A stretch of DNA of 48,288 bases from JBFHQE01 sp041592335 (GTDB lineage Bacteria; Pseudomonadota; Gammaproteobacteria; Thiohalobacterales; Thiohalobacteraceae), in NCBI GenBank assembly GCA_041592335.1, contig JBFHQE010000019.1, positions 1-48,288 of the forward strand. The letters are read 5' to 3'. The position numbers and the translations under genes were made by a program. A model generated the notes under the pieces. That model was not told the origin of the DNA and ran no database searches. It saw nothing but the letters and a program-made list of their open reading frames with translations. Within the stretch, counting starts at the first letter, position 1, and every line of letters starts with the position of its first letter. Positions 1 through 8,793 of the stretch are shown here, one piece after another.

Positions 1-22
1 CGCGGGCAAGCCCGCTCCTACA
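1..22. repeat. REP-like palindrome before sufC
   Basis: Positions 4-14 form a short palindrome (gggcaagccc) followed by gctcctaca, the end motif of the GTAGGAGC-type extragenic palindromes common in gammaproteobacteria. Only one half is present because the window starts here. Other members of this loose family lie at 13780-13838, 15805-15854, 37288-37360 and 48267-48288. Confidence 0.6.
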
Positions 23-55
23 AATGCAATAAAATATTTAGGCGATCAGAATAGG

Positions 56-811
56 CTGTTAATTAAAAATTTACATGTATCGGTAGACGGAAAACCCATT
101 CTCAAGGGCGTTGACCTGAACGTGAAGGCCGGTGAAATCCACGCCATCATGGGCCCAAATGGCTCGGGAAAAAGCACCCTGTCGCACGTGCTGGCCGGGC
201 GCGACGGTTATGAAGTCACCGACGGCGAGATCCTTTACCAGGGCTCCAACCTGCTGGAGTTTGAAGTAGAGGAACGCTCCCACAAGGGCATTTTCCTCGC
301 CATGCAGTACCCGGTCGAACTACCGGGTGTGAACAACACTTATTTTCTGAAAGAAGCGCTGAACGCCAAACGCAAGGCTAATGGTGAAAAGCCGCTGGAT
401 GCCGTGCACTTTATGAAACTGGTTCGGGAAAAACTCAAACTGGTCAACATCCGGGATGATCTGCTTAAGCGCGCCGTGAATGCCGGTTTTTCGGGCGGTG
501 AGAAAAAACGTAACGAGATATTCCAGATGGCTTTGCTGGAACCGACGCTGGCGATTCTGGATGAAACCGATTCCGGACTCGATATCGACGCTTTACGCAT
601 TGTTGCCGATGGCGTTAACGCCCTGCGCAGTCCGGAACGCGCCATGATTGTCGTGACACATTACCAGCGCCTGCTGGATTACATTGAACCGGATTACGTT
701 CACGTTCTTGCCGGTGGCAGGATTGTCCGCTCTGGAGACAAGACACTGGCATTGGAACTGGAGGAAAAAGGCTACGGCTGGTTAGGCATCAATGACGAGG
801 AAGCCGCATGA
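56..811 (+). CDS. sufC: SufC, Fe-S cluster assembly ABC ATPase
   Basis: SufC is the cytoplasmic ATPase of the SufBCD scaffold. It shows Walker A GPNGSGKS, the signature FSGGEKKR, Walker B AILDETDSGLD and the H-loop VVTHYQR. The reading frame is open from the window edge, but there is no ATG, GTG or TTG before the GTG at 122. That GTG would remove the first beta strand (IKNLHVSVDGK), which matches the N-terminus of known SufC proteins. I therefore place the start at CTG 56 (about 251 aa; E. coli SufC is 248), with ATT 62 as an alternative. Upstream is a REP-like element rather than a close sufB end. It overlaps sufD by 4 bases (ATGA). Identity is certain; the start is not. Confidence 0.93.
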   Translation: MLIKNLHVSVDGKPILKGVDLNVKAGEIHAIMGPNGSGKSTLSHVLAGRDGYEVTDGEILYQGSNLLEFEVEERSHKGIFLAMQYPVELPGVNNTYFLKEALNAKRKANGEKPLDAVHFMKLVREKLKLVNIRDDLLKRAVNAGFSGGEKKRNEIFQMALLEPTLAILDETDSGLDIDALRIVADGVNALRSPERAMIVVTHYQRLLDYIEPDYVHVLAGGRIVRSGDKTLALELEEKGYGWLGINDEEAA

Positions 812-2106
812 CTCATACATTTTCCATGGAACAGACCAGAGACGAACCCGCCTGGCTGGTTGAGATGCGGCAACGGGCAGCTGATGAATTCACTCGTCAG
901 GGTCTGCCTGCACGTAAACAGGAAGACTGGCGTTACACCCGTTTCGACGGCTTGCAGACCAGCCAGCTGGTCAGGGCTACCCCGCCACGGGACGCATTAA
1001 CGCCCGCCGAGATCGACAGCCTGTGTGGCAATAACGTTATTCGCCTGGTTATTCGCGACGGCTTTCTTGATCATTCACTGTCCCGGCTGGATCAACTCAC
1101 GGAAGGCCTGCATATCCGCAGCCTGTCTGAAGCACTCCGCGACCAGCCCGACCGGATCAGGCAATGGTTTGGGCAATGCGGTATTGACCTTGAGAACGCC
1201 TTCCCCGCCCTGAATACCACGTTGATGCAGGATGGCGTGTTCCTCCATGTCAACGCCGGCACCCGGATTAACGTGCCCGTCGAAATCAGTTATATCACCA
1301 GTGACCGGGACGCCCCTCTCACCTGTGCACCGCGTAACCTGGTGGTACTGGAACAAGGCGCGCAACTCACGCTGGTTGAACACTTTGCGCATTCGGATTG
1401 CAGCACGGCTCACTTCACCGATGCCGTTACCGAGATCCATCTCGCGGACGATGCTCAACTGACCCATTACCGGTTACAGAACACCAGCGCGCATGCATTT
1501 CATATCGATCATGTCTATTGCCGACAGTCACCGGGCAGTCGATACCAGGCATTATCCGTCCAGCTGGGCGGTAAAACGGCCCGCACTGAATTCCATACTT
1601 CTTTCACGGCACCCGGAGCGCACTGTGATCTCAAAGGCATCTATCTGGCCGGAGATCAGCAGGTCACCGACATTCACACAAAAACCCATCACAGTGTACC
1701 CGGCTGTCATAGCGAACAGCACTTCAAGGGCATTGTCACCGGTAAGGGGCGTGCCGTGTTCGACGGCCTGATCAAGGTTGCCCGTGACGCGCAGCAAACA
1801 GCGGCCCACCTGAAGAACGACAACCTACTGCTGTCGCGCGACGCCGAGATCGACACCAAACCCCAGCTGGAAATTTTTGCCGACGATGTGCAATGCAGTC
1901 ATGGTGCAACCGTCGGCCAGCTCGACCCCGAGCACCTGTTCTACCTGCGTTCGCGCGGTATTGATCGACAGCAGGCCTATCGCATGTTGTGTCTGGGCTT
2001 TGCCGGTGAAATTCTGGAAGGCTGCCAGATCGACGCCTTCAGGGAACGCGTTATAACCGAGGTGTCAGAACGGCTGAATACCTCACTGGACATGCAAAAT
2101 GATTGA
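808..2106 (+). CDS. sufD: SufD, SufBCD scaffold subunit
   Basis: 432 aa. SufD is the partner of SufB and SufC in the SUF scaffold and is needed for iron entry and complex stability. The N-terminal helical part holds the family motif RKQEDWRYTR (about residues 36-45). The central parallel beta-helix carries the conserved run GIYLAGDQQVTDIHT, followed by HH and KGI. The C-terminal part has CSHGATVGQLDPEHLFYLRSRGI, the classic SufB/SufD ending; the His in CSHGA is the conserved interface residue. It is translationally coupled to sufC by a 4-base overlap, and its end overlaps the next gene by 8 bases. Length is normal for the family. Confidence 0.96.
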   Translation: MTHTFSMEQTRDEPAWLVEMRQRAADEFTRQGLPARKQEDWRYTRFDGLQTSQLVRATPPRDALTPAEIDSLCGNNVIRLVIRDGFLDHSLSRLDQLTEGLHIRSLSEALRDQPDRIRQWFGQCGIDLENAFPALNTTLMQDGVFLHVNAGTRINVPVEISYITSDRDAPLTCAPRNLVVLEQGAQLTLVEHFAHSDCSTAHFTDAVTEIHLADDAQLTHYRLQNTSAHAFHIDHVYCRQSPGSRYQALSVQLGGKTARTEFHTSFTAPGAHCDLKGIYLAGDQQVTDIHTKTHHSVPGCHSEQHFKGIVTGKGRAVFDGLIKVARDAQQTAAHLKNDNLLLSRDAEIDTKPQLEIFADDVQCSHGATVGQLDPEHLFYLRSRGIDRQQAYRMLCLGFAGEILEGCQIDAFRERVITEVSERLNTSLDMQND

Positions 2107-2491
2107 ACGCCCCGTTAAATTCGCCCATGTGCCAATGACGGAGCCGCAGGTAGCCGAAGTTGGTGACATCTCTGATCGAATTGCTGGAGACAATATGGAA
2201 GAACAGATTATCTCCGCGTTGCGTACCGTCTACGATCCCGAAATACCGGTCAATCTCTATGATCTTGGGTTGATTTACGATATCGCTATCAGCAACAACT
2301 CCAGGGTCGCGATCAAGATGACCCTGACGGCGCCGGGTTGCCCGGTGGCCGGCATCCTCCCCGGCCAGGTACAACAGGCCGTGCAACAGGTGCCCGGTGT
2401 AAAAGAGGCCAAGGTAGAACTGGTCTGGGATCCCCCCTGGGATCAGAGCCGGATGACGGATGAAGCCAGACTGGAACTAGGAATGTTATGA
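2099..2491 (+). CDS. sufT: SufT-like DUF59/MIP18 family Fe-S protein
   Basis: A DUF59 (MIP18/SufT) domain protein, a family that helps in maturation or transfer of Fe-S clusters. The domain starts near the ATG at 2195 with the motif DPEIPVNLYDLGLIYDI and contains TAPGCP with the conserved reactive cysteine. The frame opens at ATG 2099, 8 bases inside sufD, which adds about 32 extra N-terminal residues (130 aa in all). Start at 2099 fits coupling to sufD; a start at 2195 would leave only the bare domain. It sits where many related operons carry sufS. A second DUF59 protein, lacking the cysteine, is at 31869-32219. Confidence 0.85.
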   Translation: MIERPVKFAHVPMTEPQVAEVGDISDRIAGDNMEEQIISALRTVYDPEIPVNLYDLGLIYDIAISNNSRVAIKMTLTAPGCPVAGILPGQVQQAVQQVPGVKEAKVELVWDPPWDQSRMTDEARLELGML

Positions 2492-2495
2492 ACCC

Positions 2496-2512
2496 CTCTC
2501 CCTTTGGGAGAG
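2496..2512. repeat. Small hairpin before the A-type carrier gene
   Basis: ctctccctttgggagag is a perfect 7-base inverted repeat with a 3-base loop. It has no T run, so it is not a classical terminator. It ends 16 bases before the start codon at 2529, just before the GAGG ribosome-binding sequence, and could influence the level of the next gene or protect an mRNA end. Related CTCTCCC...GGGAGAG elements are widespread dispersed repeats. Confidence 0.45.
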
Positions 2513-2528
2513 AGTTGAGGAGTGATAG

Positions 2529-2858
2529 ATGACGATTGAATTAACCGACGCCGCCGCCAATCGCGTGAAGACCATGCTGGAAAAACGCGGCCGTGGCATT
2601 GGCCTGCGCCTCGGCACCCGTAAAAGCGGTTGCAGCGGCTACGCTTATCACGTGGATTACGCCGATGAAGCAGGCCAGAACGACACCGTATTTGAAAGCA
2701 ATGGTGTAAAAATCGTTGTCGACAATGACAGTATTGCGCACCTGGATGGCATGCAGCTCGACTACGTCAAAACCAATGCGCTCAATGAAGGTTTTGAATT
2801 CAACAACCCCAACGTAAAAGATGAATGCGGCTGTGGCGAGTCCATCAGCTTTGGCTAA
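2529..2858 (+). CDS. A-type Fe-S carrier (IscA/SufA/ErpA family)
   Basis: 109 aa. A-type carriers receive Fe-S clusters from the SUF scaffold and deliver them to apoproteins. The three cluster-ligand cysteines are all present: C35 in SGCSGY, and C100 and C102 in ECGCGES at the C-terminus. The sequence is closer to IscA (NPNVKDECGCGESISFG ending) than to many SufA proteins, so I leave the symbol open. A good Shine-Dalgarno (gttgagg) precedes the ATG. It lies in the SUF operon between the DUF59 gene and sufE. Confidence 0.93.
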   Translation: MTIELTDAAANRVKTMLEKRGRGIGLRLGTRKSGCSGYAYHVDYADEAGQNDTVFESNGVKIVVDNDSIAHLDGMQLDYVKTNALNEGFEFNNPNVKDECGCGESISFG

Positions 2859-2869
2859 CGGGAAACGGC

Positions 2870-3295
2870 ATGACTGAACTGGCTGACATTCTGGATGCGT
2901 TTGAATACCTGACCGAGTGGGATGACCGCTATCAATATCTGATCGAACTGGGCGAAGCCCTGCCCGCCATGCCCGATTCGCTCAAGACCGAGGACAATCG
3001 CGTCAAACCCTGCATGAGCACCGTGCACGTGCATGCCCGCGCCAATGAAGATGGCACGATCCAATATCACGGGGATTGCGATACCGCCATCATCAAGGGC
3101 GTGCTGGCATTGTTGATTGAGCTGTACAACAACAAGACGGTCGCCGAAATCGAGGCCATCAACGTCGATGAACTGTTTGACAGCCTGCAGCTTGCCGAAC
3201 ACCTCTCGCCCAATCGCCACGTTGGCATTTATGCCATCGTCGAAGTCATGAAAGACCAGGCCAGGTCCTGCACAAGAGCGCGGCAGTTTGCCTGA
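2870..3295 (+). CDS. sufE: SufE, cysteine desulfurase partner
   Basis: SufE accepts persulfide sulfur from the SufS cysteine desulfurase and passes it to SufBCD. From ATG 2870 the protein is 141 aa (E. coli 138). It has the N-terminal DAFEYLTEWDDRYQYLIELG and the sulfur-accepting cysteine C48 in VKPCMSTV, where many SufE proteins read GCQS. The frame continues upstream to a GTG at 2825 inside the previous gene, but ATG 2870 gives the family N-terminus. No sufS gene is seen in the operon part visible here. It is the last gene of the group; nearly 200 bases of spacer follow. Confidence 0.93.
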   Translation: MTELADILDAFEYLTEWDDRYQYLIELGEALPAMPDSLKTEDNRVKPCMSTVHVHARANEDGTIQYHGDCDTAIIKGVLALLIELYNNKTVAEIEAINVDELFDSLQLAEHLSPNRHVGIYAIVEVMKDQARSCTRARQFA

Positions 3296-3485
3296 ACCGA
3301 ACAGCCCGCTGTCATAAATTTTCATCTTTCATTCAATCTATTGCCTTCACCTCCAATATTCCTCTGCTATATTTTTTAACAACTGTGACAATTCTTAACA
3401 GATTGTTTACAGTATGGCGGCGCCGGGCAGGCCGGCAACCGCTACCATGCAGTGGCTAAAAAAAACCATACAAGAGGAGAACGGC

Positions 3486-3740
3486 ATGTCGACATCCGCC
3501 AATCAATATTGGAGGGCGAACCTTCGTTTAGTTTCCACCTTACTCGTTATCTGGTTTATCGTTTCCTACCTGTTCGGCATCATTCTGGTAGAACCTCTCA
3601 ACAGCATCAGTCTTGGCGGCTATCCGCTCGGTTTCTGGTTTGCCCAGCAGGGCTCCATCTATACCTTCGTCGCGCTCATCTTTATCTACGTGTGGAAGAT
3701 GGGCCAGCTCGATCGTAAATACGACGTCCACGAAGACTAA
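3486..3740 (+). CDS. DUF4212 small subunit of a sodium:solute symporter
   Basis: 84 aa with two membrane segments (about residues 17-36 and 53-72) and the family motifs YWRANLRL and GFWFAQQGSIYTFVALIFIYVWKM. DUF4212 proteins are encoded directly upstream of a subfamily of sodium:solute symporters and are thought to be their small subunit. The frame is open back to 3414, but the strong aagaggaga Shine-Dalgarno at 3471-3479 points to ATG 3486. The symporter gene begins 15 bases downstream. Confidence 0.9.
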   Translation: MSTSANQYWRANLRLVSTLLVIWFIVSYLFGIILVEPLNSISLGGYPLGFWFAQQGSIYTFVALIFIYVWKMGQLDRKYDVHED

Positions 3741-3755
3741 CCAGGAGCGGATCAC

Positions 3756-5489
3756 ATGGATTTACAAACTCTGACTTATATTGTCGTGGGCGCGACTTTT
3801 GCCCTGTATATCGGTATCGCGATCTGGTCACGCGCCTCCAGCACCGGCGAATTTTATGTCGCGGGCAAAGGCGTTCATCCGGTCGCCAACGGCATGGCCA
3901 CCGCGGCCGACTGGATGTCCGCGGCCTCCTTCATCTCCATGGCTGGCCTGATCGCCTTCAAGGGTTACGATGCCTCGGTCTACCTGATGGGCTGGACCGG
4001 CGGTTATGTACTACTGGCCATGCTGCTTGCGCCCTACCTGCGCAAGTTCGGCAAGTTCACCGTGCCGGAGTTCATCGGCGATCGTTATTACTCCCAGACC
4101 GCGCGCATCGTTGCCGTGATCTGTCTGATCGTGGCATCCATCACTTATGTCATCGGCCAGATGAAAGGTATCGGCGTGGCCTTCTCCCGCTTCCTGGAGA
4201 CATCCTATGAAGTCGGCCTCTTCTCCGGCATGGGTATCGTCTTTATCTACGCGGTCATGGGTGGCATGAAAGGCATCACCTATACCCAGATTGCCCAGTA
4301 CGTCGTGTTGATCTTTGCCTACACCGTGCCCGCGATCTTCATATCCCTGCAGCTGACCGGCAACCCGCTTCCGCAACTGGGCCTGGGTGGCACTATCGCC
4401 TCCGGCGAGTCACTACTAGCCACGCTCGACAAGGTGCTGGTCGATCTTGGCTTCAACGAATACACGGCCATGAAAGACACCACGCTTAACCTGTCGTTGC
4501 TGACCCTGTCGTTGATGATCGGCACCGCGGGATTGCCGCACGTCATTGTGCGCTTCTTCACCGTGCCCAAGGTGGCGGACGCCCGCAAGTCTGCCGGCTG
4601 GGCGCTGCTGTTCATCGCCATCCTCTACACCACGGCCCCCGCCGTGGGCGGCATGTCCTTCTTCAACCTGATCAACACGGTACAACCCGGCGAGATCGCG
4701 GCGGAAGATGGCGCGCTGAAATACGAGGACCGGCCCACCTGGTTCAGTAACTGGGAAAAGACCGGCCTGCTGAGCTTTGAGGACAAGAACGCCGATGGCC
4801 GCATCCAGTATCGCGCAGCGAAAGACGAGAACGAGCTTACCGTTGACCGCGACATCATGGTGCTGGCCAATCCGGAGATTGCCAAACTGCCGAACTGGGT
4901 CATCGCACTGGTAGTGGCCGGTGGTCTGGCCGCCGCGCTCTCCACGGCGGCAGGTCTGCTAATGGCAATATCCTCCGCGATATCGCACGATCTTGTGAAA
5001 GGCGTATTCAACCCGGGCATTAGTGAAAAAGGCGAACTGTTTGCCGCACGCCTGGCCATGGCCGGCGCAATCGGTATCGCCGGCTGGTTTGGCCTGAACC
5101 CGCCCGGTTTCGCGGCGCAGGTAGTAGCCCTGGCGTTCGGCCTGGCCGCATCCTCCATCTTCCCGGCACTGATGATGGGGATCTTCTACAAGCGGATGAA
5201 CAACACCGGCGCGATTCTCGGCATGATCGCCGGCCTGACCTCAACACTGGTGTACATCTTCTGGTTCAAAGGCTGGTTCTTTGTCCCGGGCACCGAGATG
5301 GCCGCCAATACCGCTGAAAACTGGTTCATGGGCATTCAGCCCGAATCCTTCGGTGCCGTTGGCGCGTTGATCAACTTTGCCGTGGCGATAGTGGTATCCA
5401 AGCTAACCGCGCCACCACCGGAACATATCCAGCATCTGGTGGAAGATATTCGCGTACCGAAAGGCGCCGGGCAGGCCAGCGCCCACTAG
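3756..5489 (+). CDS. Sodium:solute symporter large subunit (VC_2705-type)
   Basis: 577 aa inner-membrane protein of the SSS family, subfamily related to cation/acetate symporters. It has about 13 hydrophobic segments and the conserved early motif GMATAADWMSAASFISMAG, which is ActP-like. A long hydrophilic loop (about residues 310-370) sits between two membrane segments and contains an EF-hand-like DKNADGRIQY. The substrate cannot be read from sequence; small monocarboxylates such as acetate are typical of relatives. It is co-transcribed with the DUF4212 gene. A strong terminator follows at 5515-5540. Confidence 0.93.
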   Translation: MDLQTLTYIVVGATFALYIGIAIWSRASSTGEFYVAGKGVHPVANGMATAADWMSAASFISMAGLIAFKGYDASVYLMGWTGGYVLLAMLLAPYLRKFGKFTVPEFIGDRYYSQTARIVAVICLIVASITYVIGQMKGIGVAFSRFLETSYEVGLFSGMGIVFIYAVMGGMKGITYTQIAQYVVLIFAYTVPAIFISLQLTGNPLPQLGLGGTIASGESLLATLDKVLVDLGFNEYTAMKDTTLNLSLLTLSLMIGTAGLPHVIVRFFTVPKVADARKSAGWALLFIAILYTTAPAVGGMSFFNLINTVQPGEIAAEDGALKYEDRPTWFSNWEKTGLLSFEDKNADGRIQYRAAKDENELTVDRDIMVLANPEIAKLPNWVIALVVAGGLAAALSTAAGLLMAISSAISHDLVKGVFNPGISEKGELFAARLAMAGAIGIAGWFGLNPPGFAAQVVALAFGLAASSIFPALMMGIFYKRMNNTGAILGMIAGLTSTLVYIFWFKGWFFVPGTEMAANTAENWFMGIQPESFGAVGALINFAVAIVVSKLTAPPPEHIQHLVEDIRVPKGAGQASAH

Positions 5490-5514
5490 GTTGCCAACCC
5501 TGTTCCACCCATTT

Positions 5515-5540
5515 TGCCCCGCCTGGCGGGGCATTTTTTT
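5515..5540 (+). terminator. Rho-independent terminator after the symporter
   Basis: gccccgcctggcggggc forms a GC-rich 7-base stem with a 3-base loop and is followed by attttttt. It lies 26 bases after the symporter stop codon and 38 bases before the next start. Confidence 0.9.
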
Positions 5541-5577
5541 GGTCGCGACCAGTGTGCGCTTGAGTTAGATTTAGCCT

Positions 5578-7398
5578 ATGGAAATAGAGCTTCAGGAAGT
5601 TCGGGACTTTATCGCAGAACAGCCGCCTTTTGACCTGCTGTCGGAAGCGCAGCTGGATGCCCTGCCTCGCCAGGTAACCGTGCGTTATTTTCCGCGCGGC
5701 AGCACCCTGCCGGGAACCGGCGCGGTGCTCTACCTGTTGCGCAGCGGCTCCATCGACATCCGCAATGCGCAGGGAGACCTGCTGGATAAACTCGATGTCG
5801 GAGAAATATGTCATCAACTCTGTGAACAGACCCGCGAACCCGTCAACCTGATCGCCTCCGACGATTGCCTCGTCTACACCCTGCCCTGCAGCCATATTGC
5901 CGAGCTTCGACAAACCTGTCCGGCGCTGGAACAGTTTTTCACGGAAATCATTCCGCGTTCGGGCAACGTCATCAAACCCGACATGCCTGTCGTTGCCGTG
6001 CGCGACCTGATCTCCCGCCCGCCCGTGTTGCTTCCCGCGGACAGTAGTATTCAACAAGCGGCAAGCCTCATGCGCGAACATAAAATTTCTTCGCTGATGC
6101 TGACGGAAGCGGGACAGCTGGCCGGGATCGTAACCGATCGCGATTTGCGCAACCGTTGCCTGGCTGAAGGCGTCGATCCGCAACAACCTGTCAGCCGCAT
6201 CATGAGCCACCCGGTAACCTGTCTCGACGCCGACACCCTGTCGGACGATGCCATCCTGACCATGACCCGGGCGCATATTCATCACATCCCGGTGACGGAC
6301 AAGCAGGCCATCATCGGCCTGATCACGGTCACCGATCTGCTCAAGGCCAGTCAAAGCAACTCGGCGCTGTTCATTCGCGATATCACCCGCGCCGACAACG
6401 TGGAGGAACTGGCGGCGATCAGCCAGCGCTTACCCGAGCTGCAGTTACAGCTGGTAAACCAGCAACGCAGTGCGCGTCATATCGGCATGGCAATCAGCCA
6501 TATCACCGATGCCATCACGCAACGCCTCGCTGCACTGGCGGAGGCGACGTTGGGGCCGCCACCGGTACCCTATGTCTGGGTCGCCGGGGGTTCACAGGCG
6601 CGGCTGGAACAGAGTGCGCATAGCGACCAGGACAATGCGCTGATCATCAGCGATGCAATGCAGGAACAGGATGCCGACTATTTCGAAGCGCTGTGCCACG
6701 CGGTATCGGATGGCTTGAATGCCTGCGGTTACATCTATTGTCCCGGCGACGCCATGGCCACCAATGCCGAATGGCGCCTGCCACTCACACAATGGCAGAA
6801 AAAATTCAGCCAGTGGATTGCGCGGCCCGAACCCAGGTCATTGATGTACGCCAGTATCTTTTTCGATCTGCGGCCGGTAACGGGCGACAGTTCCCTGTTC
6901 GACGCGCTGCAGCAACACATGCTGAAACAGATACACGACAACGATATTTTCATTGCCTATCTGGCCGCGCACTCGGTAAAGCATCGCCCACCACTTGGCA
7001 TCTTCCGCAACCTGGTATTGATTCGCGAAGGCGAACACAAGGATCAACTGGATCTCAAGCATCGCGGCAGCGCGCCCATAATCGACATTGCCCGCTTGCT
7101 GGCGCTGGTCAGCGGCACCACGGAAACTCATACCCTGAACCGGCTGGCGGCTGCACGCGATGCCGGCAAGCTCAGTAGCGCCATGTGCGACGATCTCAGC
7201 GATGCATTCAATTTTATCGGCGACCTGCGTATGGAACATCAGGCACAGCAAATCCGCCAGGGACTTCCTCCCGATAATTACTTAAGCCCGGTCAACCTGT
7301 CGGGGCTTGAGCGCCAGCATCTGAAAAACGCCTTCCACGTCATCAAGACCATGCAGGAGACGCTGGAAACCCGCTACCAGACGGGTCGTTTTGCGTGA
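5578..7398 (+). CDS. cNMP-binding/CBS/DUF294 nucleotidyltransferase-like protein
   Basis: 606 aa multi-domain regulator. Order: a cyclic-nucleotide-binding-like domain (about 20-135); two CBS domains (about 150-265, with PPVLLPADSSIQQAASLM and IMSHPVTCLDADTL); a DUF294 nucleotidyltransferase-like domain with GGSQARLEQSAHSDQDNAL, including the GGS and D-x-D pattern (about 335-360); and a DUF294 C-terminal helical domain. This architecture is regularly encoded next to the DUF4212/SSS symporter and is thought to tune transport or carbon signalling, as proposed for PII-uridylyltransferase-like regulators. It is separated from the symporter by a terminator and overlaps the exonuclease gene by 4 bases. 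Confidence 0.9.
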   Translation: MEIELQEVRDFIAEQPPFDLLSEAQLDALPRQVTVRYFPRGSTLPGTGAVLYLLRSGSIDIRNAQGDLLDKLDVGEICHQLCEQTREPVNLIASDDCLVYTLPCSHIAELRQTCPALEQFFTEIIPRSGNVIKPDMPVVAVRDLISRPPVLLPADSSIQQAASLMREHKISSLMLTEAGQLAGIVTDRDLRNRCLAEGVDPQQPVSRIMSHPVTCLDADTLSDDAILTMTRAHIHHIPVTDKQAIIGLITVTDLLKASQSNSALFIRDITRADNVEELAAISQRLPELQLQLVNQQRSARHIGMAISHITDAITQRLAALAEATLGPPPVPYVWVAGGSQARLEQSAHSDQDNALIISDAMQEQDADYFEALCHAVSDGLNACGYIYCPGDAMATNAEWRLPLTQWQKKFSQWIARPEPRSLMYASIFFDLRPVTGDSSLFDALQQHMLKQIHDNDIFIAYLAAHSVKHRPPLGIFRNLVLIREGEHKDQLDLKHRGSAPIIDIARLLALVSGTTETHTLNRLAAARDAGKLSSAMCDDLSDAFNFIGDLRMEHQAQQIRQGLPPDNYLSPVNLSGLERQHLKNAFHVIKTMQETLETRYQTGRFA

Positions 7399-8081
7399 TC
7401 CCCTGGATCAAACTCAGCGTCATCAAGCACCAGCGACAACGCGCCCTTGCCCAGGCAAGCGGCGCACTCGCGGATTACCTGCAACAGCCCCTGCCCGCGG
7501 GTAGCACCGGCTGCAAGCAGCTGAAGTTTGCCGCGCTGGATTTTGAAACCACCGGACTGAATCCCGAACAGGATAAATTGTTAAGCATCGGCGTCGTGCC
7601 TTTTGACCTGCGGGGCATCCCGATGGAACAGGTATCGCACACCCTGATTCAAAGCCCGATGAGAATTCCGGAGCAAAGCGCCGTACTGCATGGCATCACC
7701 GACGACACCAGCGCCAGCGGCAGGGATATACAGTCGGCATTGCGAGATTTGCTCGGAAAATTACAGCAACGCACTCTGATCACGCATCACAGCGCGATTG
7801 AGCTGGGTTTTCTCAACCGAATGTGCCGCCGTTTCTATAATGCGCCGTTTGTCTGCATCAATATCGATACCGAACAACTGGCGCGGCGCTATTTCAATCG
7901 TCGCAACCAGCCGGTCAAGGCCGGTGACCTGCGCCTGTATCGCTTGCGCGAACGATTCGGTTTACCCCGTTATAAAGCACATAATGCGCTTAACGATGCA
8001 CTTGCAACAGCGGAGCTGTTTCTGGCGCTTTCCACCTCTATCACGGCACATCGTGGCTGCAAGCTGCGGGATTTTTTATAA
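7395..8081 (+). CDS. DnaQ-like 3'-5' exonuclease
   Basis: 228 aa DEDDh exonuclease similar to the proofreading epsilon subunit of DNA polymerase III. ExoI reads ALDFETTGLNPEQDKLLSIG, ExoII THHSAIELGFLNR, and ExoIII YKAHNALNDALATAELF, so all acidic residues and the His are intact. It starts with GTG inside the previous gene (4-base overlap), so both are probably one transcript. Small DnaQ-like genes are a standard companion of the CBS/DUF294 gene beside this symporter class; the role in that context is not known. Its stop overlaps the stop of the convergent oxygenase gene. Confidence 0.9.
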   Translation: MIPWIKLSVIKHQRQRALAQASGALADYLQQPLPAGSTGCKQLKFAALDFETTGLNPEQDKLLSIGVVPFDLRGIPMEQVSHTLIQSPMRIPEQSAVLHGITDDTSASGRDIQSALRDLLGKLQQRTLITHHSAIELGFLNRMCRRFYNAPFVCINIDTEQLARRYFNRRNQPVKAGDLRLYRLRERFGLPRYKAHNALNDALATAELFLALSTSITAHRGCKLRDFL

Positions 8082-8726
8082 GGCGGGATCGATCCGGTCC
8101 GGCCGGGAATTATTAACCCGGAACCAGCCCGCCACGCTGCGGCGCGAGACACGCGTCGCGAGCACTTCATGCGGAATTTCTTCACTTAAAAAGATTACCG
8201 CCCGACCGGCTTGCGGGATAACGCACTCCACCGGCAGCGGATCATCATCACGGTAAATCACCAGCTCGCCGCCATCGCCAGGCTGCCACTCACGGTTGAG
8301 GTACATCACCACCGACAACATGCGATTGCTCTGGCCGCGAAAACTGTCCAGGTGCTTCTGGTAAAAACCGTTCGGCGGATACACGGCAAAGTGGCCTTCA
8401 AAGTCAAACAGCCCCATAAACAACGTCTGGTTGATAAACAGGCGCAGCTGTTCCATGGCATCGAGCAACTGGCGTTGCGCCAGCGTACCGCCATCCAGCC
8501 AGAGCGTGGTGTCGCGCCTGATCGACTGGTTTAGCTGGAAACTTGTATCGCGCCCGACGCCCGCCGGGTTGAGCTGTTGCCTGTCCTGCAGACGATCGAG
8601 CTCCAGGTTGAGCGCCTCCACCAGTGCGTTTGAGAGAAAACCATCGCAGATCGCCCAGCCCTGTTGACCCAATGTTTCGGGCAAGGCGCTATACGCGGTT
8701 GTGGATTTCAGTAAGGGTTGCTGCAC
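8076..8726 (-). CDS. 2OG-Fe(II) oxygenase, prolyl-4-hydroxylase type
   Basis: 216 aa. The double-stranded beta-helix fold carries the iron triad H125-x-D127 (YQKHLDSFRG) and H186 (IPHEVL), with the 2-oxoglutarate-binding R196 ten residues after the distal His. The layout resembles the SM-20/EGL-9 group (GQSNRMLSVVMYLN, GDGGELVIY). Related bacterial enzymes hydroxylate proteins such as EF-Tu or small molecules; the substrate here is unknown. It is transcribed towards the exonuclease, sharing six bases at the stop codons. Confidence 0.9.
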   Translation of the reverse strand: MQQPLLKSTTAYSALPETLGQQGWAICDGFLSNALVEALNLELDRLQDRQQLNPAGVGRDTSFQLNQSIRRDTTLWLDGGTLAQRQLLDAMEQLRLFINQTLFMGLFDFEGHFAVYPPNGFYQKHLDSFRGQSNRMLSVVMYLNREWQPGDGGELVIYRDDDPLPVECVIPQAGRAVIFLSEEIPHEVLATRVSRRSVAGWFRVNNSRPDRIDPAL

Positions 8727-8793
8727 GGTCGTTCACTCATTCAATCGAGGCGCGAAGTTATAGAGTGAATGAGCCCGCCAGGCAACGGGGTTA

